DNA from: Thermoplasmatota archaeon
Lineage (GTDB): Archaea > Thermoplasmatota > E2 > DHVEG-1
Direction: 5' to 3'
Length of the DNA stretch: 9,849 bases
NCBI GenBank assembly: GCA_022866015.1
Contig: JALHTX010000016.1
Span: forward strand, 1 to 9,849
Shown here in pieces: positions 6,337 through 9,849 of the stretch; the stretch's first letter is position 1, and each line of letters begins with the position of its first letter. Position numbers and translations under genes: made by a program. A model generated the notes under the pieces. The model was not told where the DNA came from. It did not search any database and saw only the letters and a program-made list of their open reading frames with translations.

Positions 6337-6531
6337 ATGAGAAATTTTAAAATCGCACCCGTAGAATTATATTACAGAGTCCAAGAACATCGGTCGACAG
6401 CTAATACAACTTTGTTCCCTTCGGGTAAATTGCCTGCGGCAACTTATTGTATTGCCGGACCGTTATATGACATGCCGTCTAATACTAAGTTAGAGCTTGG
6501 AGGAAATAAATGGATAAAGAATCCCTGCTAG
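6337..6531 (+). CDS. Small protein of 64 residues in the SIR2 cluster, unknown
   Basis: The frame begins at ATG 6337, 75 bases after the SIR2 stop, and ends at TAG 6529-6531. The product is not recognised. It has no membrane segment and is mixed polar with several Pro and Gly (F-P-S-G-K-L-P-A-A-T ... G-P-L-Y-D-M-P), suggesting a small folded domain. No ribosome site precedes it; AT-rich box-like sequence around 6300 would suit a leaderless or short-leader transcript. Its last 22 bases overlap the start of the next small gene, whose GGAGG lies inside this frame, a usual sign of translational coupling. The DNA is less AT-rich than the flanking chromosome. It could be a remnant of a longer gene, since the same frame stays open after the stop. 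Confidence 0.45.
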   Translation: MRNFKIAPVELYYRVQEHRSTANTTLFPSGKLPAATYCIAGPLYDMPSNTKLELGGNKWIKNPC

Positions 6532-6807
6532 CCGGACAAATGGCTACCATGGGGCAACTCGGCTACCCATTTCTTCATGCTATCGAAAGGGCACATGATT
6601 CTGGAGCAGATGAGAAGTTCGTGCGCAGATTTAGGGTTTAAAATCACACAAGAAGGCGACTCCGAGCTATATATCATGTTTAATGAAAATGATATAAAAA
6701 AGCTTGAATCTCTATTCAAAATTAGTAAAAAATACAGAATTAGTAAAAGGGAACGTGAAAAACGTATTGAAAGACTTAGATTAGCCCGTAAAATGAAAAA
6801 TGGTTAG
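6510..6807 (+). pseudogene. Small gene of about 98 codons split by a one-base frameshift
   Basis: ATG 6510 follows GGAGG (6499-6503) at ideal spacing. It opens 43 codons ending at TAA 6639-6641, with an amphipathic segment (G-Y-P-F-L-H-A-I-E-R-A-H-D). Removing one base near 6633 joins residue 41 to the downstream frame, G-F-K-I-T-Q-E-G-D ... I-M-F-N-E-N-D-I-K-K-L-E-S-L and a Lys/Arg-rich helical tail, ending at TAG 6805-6807: one 98-residue product. Either the gene is broken, or the read has an indel, or two small genes are present (6510-6641 and 6577-6807; the latter lacks a ribosome site). The tail, rich in K-R-E-R-E-K-R, would suit nucleic-acid or protein binding; function is unknown. The gene overlaps its upstream neighbour by 22 bases and is convergent with the TIR gene. 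Confidence 0.45.
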
Positions 6808-6898
6808 TAATTATAACTTTTTTCTGTATTCCCACTTAGTAAATTGTTGTTTTATTGTAAATCATCATTAATAGACTCATAAAATATATTTGGGTGCC

Positions 6899-6906
6899 TT
6901 TTTTTT
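6899..6906 (+). terminator. Oligo-T tract downstream of the SIR2 cluster
   Basis: Eight T residues lie about 90 bases after the last small gene and directly beside the IS5-like element. They could terminate the SIR2 transcript. On the other strand they may encode the Lys-rich native tail of the TIR protein, so the tract may simply be coding. Confidence 0.25.
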
Positions 6907-6907
6907 A

Positions 6908-6923
6908 CGGCATTGTCTCAAAA
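6908..6923 (+). repeat. Left terminal inverted repeat of the IS5-like element
   Basis: CGGCATTGTCTCAAAA is the inverse of 7902-7917 with one mismatch. Confidence 0.75.
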
Positions 6924-6969
6924 TTTAATAATGTTTTTGTATTCCCATTATTATGGATGGGATGCAAAG

Positions 6970-7907
6970 ATGAGGAGTTATAACTGGAAGAAACATAATA
7001 AAATCAAGGAGAAAGAATTCGAAATTCTTCTCCATGAAGGAATAAGAATCATAAATAATTCTAAAGAACCCTGGGTAGAAAAACAGTATGGACGCCACCC
7101 ATATCCACCACGTTCCATGGTTTTAATATGCTTATTAAAGGTATATTTTGGGATGCCCTATCGCGATATCGAGAGTCTTATCAGGAGTAACAAGACATTC
7201 CAAGAAATACTGCAACTTGAAAAAATACCAGATCATAACACGATACAAAGAGCAATGGCAAAAATACCAATGGACTACCTCCAAGATTTGAATCAACGGC
7301 TAACTTTTTCTTTTAAAAAAAGAAAACTGACGTTGCCGTTGATGCAACAGGTTTCAGCATAAAAAGATACAACGAAACATGGCTGCAGAATAAACATAAA
7401 TACACTTCTCATGAGTATGTTAAACTACACGCAGCAATAGATATAAGATGGAGAAGCATAATAAACTTCCATTTCACAAGAACAAAAGTACATGAGATAA
7501 CACAACTGGAAAAACTCCTGGAACCTTTATATGATCTAGGTGATGTCTATGCAGATAGCGGCTATCTTTCTGTTAACAATTGCTAAGCAATTGTTGCAAA
7601 AGGCGGAATACCTTATATCCGCCTGAAGAAAACTACAACAGGACATGGTACCTATAAACAAAAAATCATGTACGGAAATCCTTTTACAGATATGATAGAA
7701 CGTTACAAAGAAAACCCTGATTTTTGGATGAAAAAATATCATCAACGCTCCGTTATAGAGGCTGTCTTCTCAGCATTGAAAAGACGCCTCGGAGGTTTTG
7801 TAACCTCCATAAAAAGATGTATTCAACAGATAGAAATAGCACTGAAAATAATTATTTATAATCTGATGATACTCGTTCGAAAAAAGGTTGAGGAGGAGTA
7901 CTTTTGA
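6970..7907 (+). pseudogene. IS5-like DDE transposase, disrupted by a frameshift and an in-frame TAA
   Basis: The N-terminal part (M-R-S-Y-N-W ..., ATG 6970) reads into a DUF772-like domain (Y-P-P-R-S-M-V-L-I-C-L-L-K-V ... P-D-H-N-T-I-Q-R-A). At the A-run 7315-7321 the frame is lost; one extra A would continue into K-K-T-D-V-A-V-D-A-T-G-F (first catalytic Asp), Y-A-D-S-G-Y-L-S (second Asp) and H-Q-R-S-V-I-E-A-V-F-S-A-L-K-R-R-L (Glu). A TAA at 7584-7586 breaks the second part. The stop at 7905-7907 lies in the right terminal repeat. Corrected, the protein would be about 312 residues, normal for the family, with a complete DDE triad. Two independent lesions mean it cannot make an active transposase unaided. 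The start at 6970 is favoured over upstream TTG or ATG codons because homologues begin near this motif. Confidence 0.85.
7575..7595. repeat. Perfect 9-bp palindrome around the premature TAA
   Basis: AACAATTGC (7575-7583) and GCAATTGTT (7587-7595) are exact inverse complements separated only by the TAA stop at 7584-7586 of the broken transposase. Confidence 0.7.
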
Positions 7908-8958
7908 GACAAAGCCGAATTCCATTTTCATCTACCCCTGGTATAAATTTAGGCTTTCCATAGCAATCAGCGATATACCAATTTAGTTCTTTCCATCTAA
8001 TACCTTTCCATTCTCTTAAGATAGTAGTAGACTTCTCTTGGGCATCTTTAATCGGATATATATAAGGTAAAATGGGCTCCCAATTATGACCATTTCTATC
8101 ATAATTCATTCCATATCTAGTAAATAACTGATCTACAGGTCCCTCAATAGAGCATAGATGTTTGTTTATATCCGCTGGTGGAAGACTGCTATAATATTCA
8201 ATCTGTCTATTTCTTCTAAAATGTTTGTAAAACCAACTTTTAAATAATTTTAGTGAATCAATATCGTCAGGCGGTATGTCACCTGTAGTGAAATCTGCAT
8301 CTTGGAGAAAACCAAATAATGCATCAATATTTTTCTCTTTAGCATCGAATCCTAATGAAAATTGGCCAAGCTTTCTAATAAATTGAATAGTCTTTTTTGT
8401 TGGAATAATCACTGGCTGCACTTTTGCTCTATCATGAGTTTTTTTTACCGATTCTTTCACAGTTAAGAAATCACTTGGTTTAATCTCTAAAACAGTTTTT
8501 TCATACTCATTTTTGGTCTTTAATCCACAATTTTTTTCAAATTCTTTTAACATTCTTATTGCGAGTTTTGCTATCTCTTCTTTAGATAATTTTTCGAAGT
8601 CTATACATAAAATATTGCTAGGTAAACCTAAAATTGGAGTATCGTCTAATCTTATTGGGATATAACGATTTACTTCATCTCTTCTCCTAATGATATCCCA
8701 TTCAAATCTTGTCCATTCTTTCTGTACATAATACTTCGAAATAAATACTAATACTTGTTTTGATTTTAAGAAAAAATTCTTAAAAGTCCTCTCACCATCT
8801 TGCCCGATTAATGTATGTTCTTTGTTAGGAGCATAAAATAAGTCATTTTTATATCCATATTTCTCTTTTAATATGTTGACAATAGGTTCGACTTTCTCCT
8901 TATCTTCGTGTGCATAAGAAATTGCAAAACTAATTGGGAATCTGTCTATATCATTCAA
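7852..8958 (-). CDS. TIR-domain protein, last codons replaced by IS sequence
   Basis: The 368-residue protein begins with a TIR domain (about residues 8-125): F-A-I-S-Y-A-H-E-D, a middle L-F-Y-A-P-N-K, V-L-V-F-I-S-K-Y-Y, then E-W-T-R-F-E-W-D, where Glu86 is in the position of the NADase glutamate of enzymatic TIRs. The C-terminal half (about 190-347) is not recognised; it carries I-P-P-D-D-I and many Trp/Tyr. TIR domains in prokaryotic defence consume NAD or make cyclic ADP-ribose signals. The start is TTG 8958; the domain follows almost at once and no ATG is usable. The ribosome site is weak, and TTTAAAAG near 8998-8990 may be its TATA box. Codons from 7917 on are IS5-like sequence: the last 21 residues are foreign. 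If the element is removed, the native tail would be about 0-10 residues, so the protein is nearly complete. It is convergent with the SIR2 operon. Confidence 0.85.
   Translation of the reverse strand: MNDIDRFPISFAISYAHEDKEKVEPIVNILKEKYGYKNDLFYAPNKEHTLIGQDGERTFKNFFLKSKQVLVFISKYYVQKEWTRFEWDIIRRRDEVNRYIPIRLDDTPILGLPSNILCIDFEKLSKEEIAKLAIRMLKEFEKNCGLKTKNEYEKTVLEIKPSDFLTVKESVKKTHDRAKVQPVIIPTKKTIQFIRKLGQFSLGFDAKEKNIDALFGFLQDADFTTGDIPPDDIDSLKLFKSWFYKHFRRNRQIEYYSSLPPADINKHLCSIEGPVDQLFTRYGMNYDRNGHNWEPILPYIYPIKDAQEKSTTILREWKGIRWKELNWYIADCYGKPKFIPGVDENGIRLCLKSTPPQPFFERVSSDYK
7902..7917 (-). repeat. Right terminal inverted repeat of the IS5-like element
   Basis: TTTTGAGACAAAGCCG is the inverse of 6908-6923 with one mismatch. 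It is also read as codons of the TIR-gene tail on the minus strand. Confidence 0.75.
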
Positions 8959-9051
8959 AAATTTACCAACTAAGATAGTAACAAATATTCTTTTAAATTT
9001 TTCTCCACAATTTTTTTAAAAAACTTTATTTTAATTTAGCCATTTTTTTAA

Positions 9052-9086
9052 ATTTGTGCTGAGTGACGAAGAAACGAAGCACAAAT
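9052..9086. other. Hairpin-forming inverted repeat in the TIR / M28 spacer
   Basis: ATTTGTGCT (9052-9060) and AGCACAAAT (9078-9086) are perfect 9-bp inverse complements around a 17-base loop that contains ACGAAG twice. It is flanked on both sides by T/A tracts (9008-9022, 9043-9050 and 9107-9121). On the minus strand it lies downstream of the M28 gene, where T-tracts could end transcription. It may be part of a terminator, a small RNA or a protein-binding site; only the structure is seen. Confidence 0.4.
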
Positions 9087-9133
9087 CTATTAATATAATA
9101 ATCCTTCTTTTTTTTAAAAAATGCACCCATATT

Positions 9134-9849
9134 TTACTTCTTTTTTAATAAATCCATAAAATATTCATTTTTCCACAGCATTATAACACTAATCATGATT
9201 ATGACAATTGTAATAACGAAGGGAATGAATCCTATAGGATCCCAGGTAACCTGTTTAAACATTAGGCCGTATGTAACATTAAGAATCATGCCGGCATTTA
9301 GATTTACCTCATTCCAATCAACATATTTCATCACATCACCTTCCGTATGATTCACTCCATCTCTGTGATGGCGATACCAGCCAAAATCCTTCAAAAACAT
9401 CACCGTTGTAAGCTCACAATGTTTTATTGGCCGAACCCATCTTGCAACTGAAAAGACAAACTCATCACTCATGGATCCCATGGGCGTCCAAATGAAACTC
9501 AGACTGCTATTGTTTCCCATGTTATGTACATAATTGGATCTGTTCACTATAAGCTCTAAAACCGGTAAAAGCTCTATCCTATTTGTTGCAACATTTAATG
9601 TAGATGGTGGATATGTTTGGTTGTAGCCAATTTGATTAAGGTCGATGACAAGAAAAATGGGTTCAAGTTGGTGGGTTATCTCATAATGCAAAGCCCCAAT
9701 CAGGCCGTATTCTTCACCACCGAATGCTATAAACTTCATATTGTATTCTGGTCTTATGCCATCCTCTTCTAGTTCTTTAAAATATTTTGCCATAGAAACC
9801 ATGATTCCAACACCAATAGCAGAGTCAACTGTTCCTTGACACCACATAG
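9134..9849 (-). CDS. Membrane-anchored M28-family zinc peptidase, C-terminal part (5' end outside the window)
   Basis: The frame is open to the window edge, so the N-terminus and first metal-binding His are missing. Seen, numbered from the ATG at 9847 only for convenience: T-V-D-S-A-I-G-V-G (Asp8, equivalent to the metal-bridging Asp of G-A-x-D-N-A-S-G), F-G-G-E-E-Y-G-L (catalytic Glu45 and metal Glu46), V-I-D-L-N-Q-I-G (Asp69), and a His-rich R-H-H-R-D-G-V-N-H-T-E-G-D (160-171) that should supply the last metal ligand. A hydrophobic helix at about 205-225 and a Lys-rich end (L-K-K-K) place the catalytic domain outside the membrane. M28 enzymes are aminopeptidases or carboxypeptidases; membrane-anchored forms are frequent in Thermoplasmatota. 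The substrate is unknown, and no sign of transfer is seen. Confidence 0.88.
   Translation of the reverse strand, partial: MWCQGTVDSAIGVGIMVSMAKYFKELEEDGIRPEYNMKFIAFGGEEYGLIGALHYEITHQLEPIFLVIDLNQIGYNQTYPPSTLNVATNRIELLPVLELIVNRSNYVHNMGNNSSLSFIWTPMGSMSDEFVFSVARWVRPIKHCELTTVMFLKDFGWYRHHRDGVNHTEGDVMKYVDWNEVNLNAGMILNVTYGLMFKQVTWDPIGFIPFVITIVIIMISVIMLWKNEYFMDLLKKK

Larger units (their letters stand above)
6908..7917 (+). mobile_element. IS5-like element, about 1.01 kb, decayed
   Basis: The ends are imperfect terminal inverted repeats: CGGCATTGTCTCAAAA at 6908-6923 and TTTTGAGACAAAGCCG at 7902-7917, 15 of 16 matched. A single transposase frame fills the interior. No clear target duplication is visible; a two-base CG repeat is possible if the ends are set two bases inward. 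The size, DDE transposase and terminal repeats fit the IS5 superfamily, but the subgroup is not assigned. The element lies at the 3' end of the TIR gene and supplies its present stop codon. Confidence 0.8.

Noticed and set aside
7315..7322. Programmed -1 frameshift site in the IS5-like transposase
   Set aside because: The A-run is not phased as a slippery heptamer in the incoming frame, and a second in-frame stop follows, so decay is simpler.
5020..8958. Canonical Thoeris (ThsA/ThsB)
   Set aside because: The SIR2 protein has no SLOG domain, contains a zinc tetrad, and the two genes are convergent rather than co-directional.
9058..9078. C/D-box small RNA signal (CTGA and GTGACGA)
   Set aside because: The boxes overlap and are in the wrong order for a C/D guide RNA.
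1..9849. CRISPR array, tRNA or rRNA genes
   Set aside because: No regularly spaced identical repeats and no tRNA-like or rRNA-like sequence was found on reading either strand.

Overview
The window looks archaeal, most likely a low-GC euryarchaeote of the Thermoplasmatota or a related lineage; this is inference. Supporting signs are AT-rich TATA-like boxes 25-40 nt ahead of genes, leaderless or TTG/GTG starts alongside strong GGAGG ribosome sites, sequon-rich membrane-anchored surface proteins, a membrane M28 peptidase, and 'DGGYIITG' repeat proteins. No tRNA, rRNA or CRISPR array was seen.

Layout. Positions 1-391 hold the end of a secreted repeat protein. An IS110-family element (about 475-1737, transposase on the minus strand) follows, inserted between the TATA box and ribosome site of a Cys-amidotransferase-like (BPL_N type) gene at 1774-3117. 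Next are a sequon-rich surface protein with two terminal membrane segments (3349-4692) and an AT-rich gap holding a second, uninterrupted copy of the leader that IS110 split (4855-4928). Then comes a less AT-rich accessory block: a SIR2-like gene (5020-6261), two small overlapping genes (6337-6531 and a frameshifted 6510-6807), a decayed IS5-like element (about 6908-7917) and, convergent to these, a TIR-domain gene (7852-8958, minus). The window ends with a hairpin-bearing gap and the C-terminal part of a membrane-anchored M28 peptidase (9134-9849, minus).

Two points stand out. First, the 5' non-coding end of IS110 can fold into three successive stem-loops, as in the bridge RNAs of IS110 recombinases. 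The internal loop of the middle one matches both flanks of the insertion, and the second leader copy gives an independent empty-site reference. Second, the SIR2 / small genes / TIR cluster pairs two NAD-handling domains typical of abortive anti-phage defence, but it is not recognisably Thoeris. It is offered as a candidate defence module, with the IS5-like element lodged in the last codons of the TIR gene.
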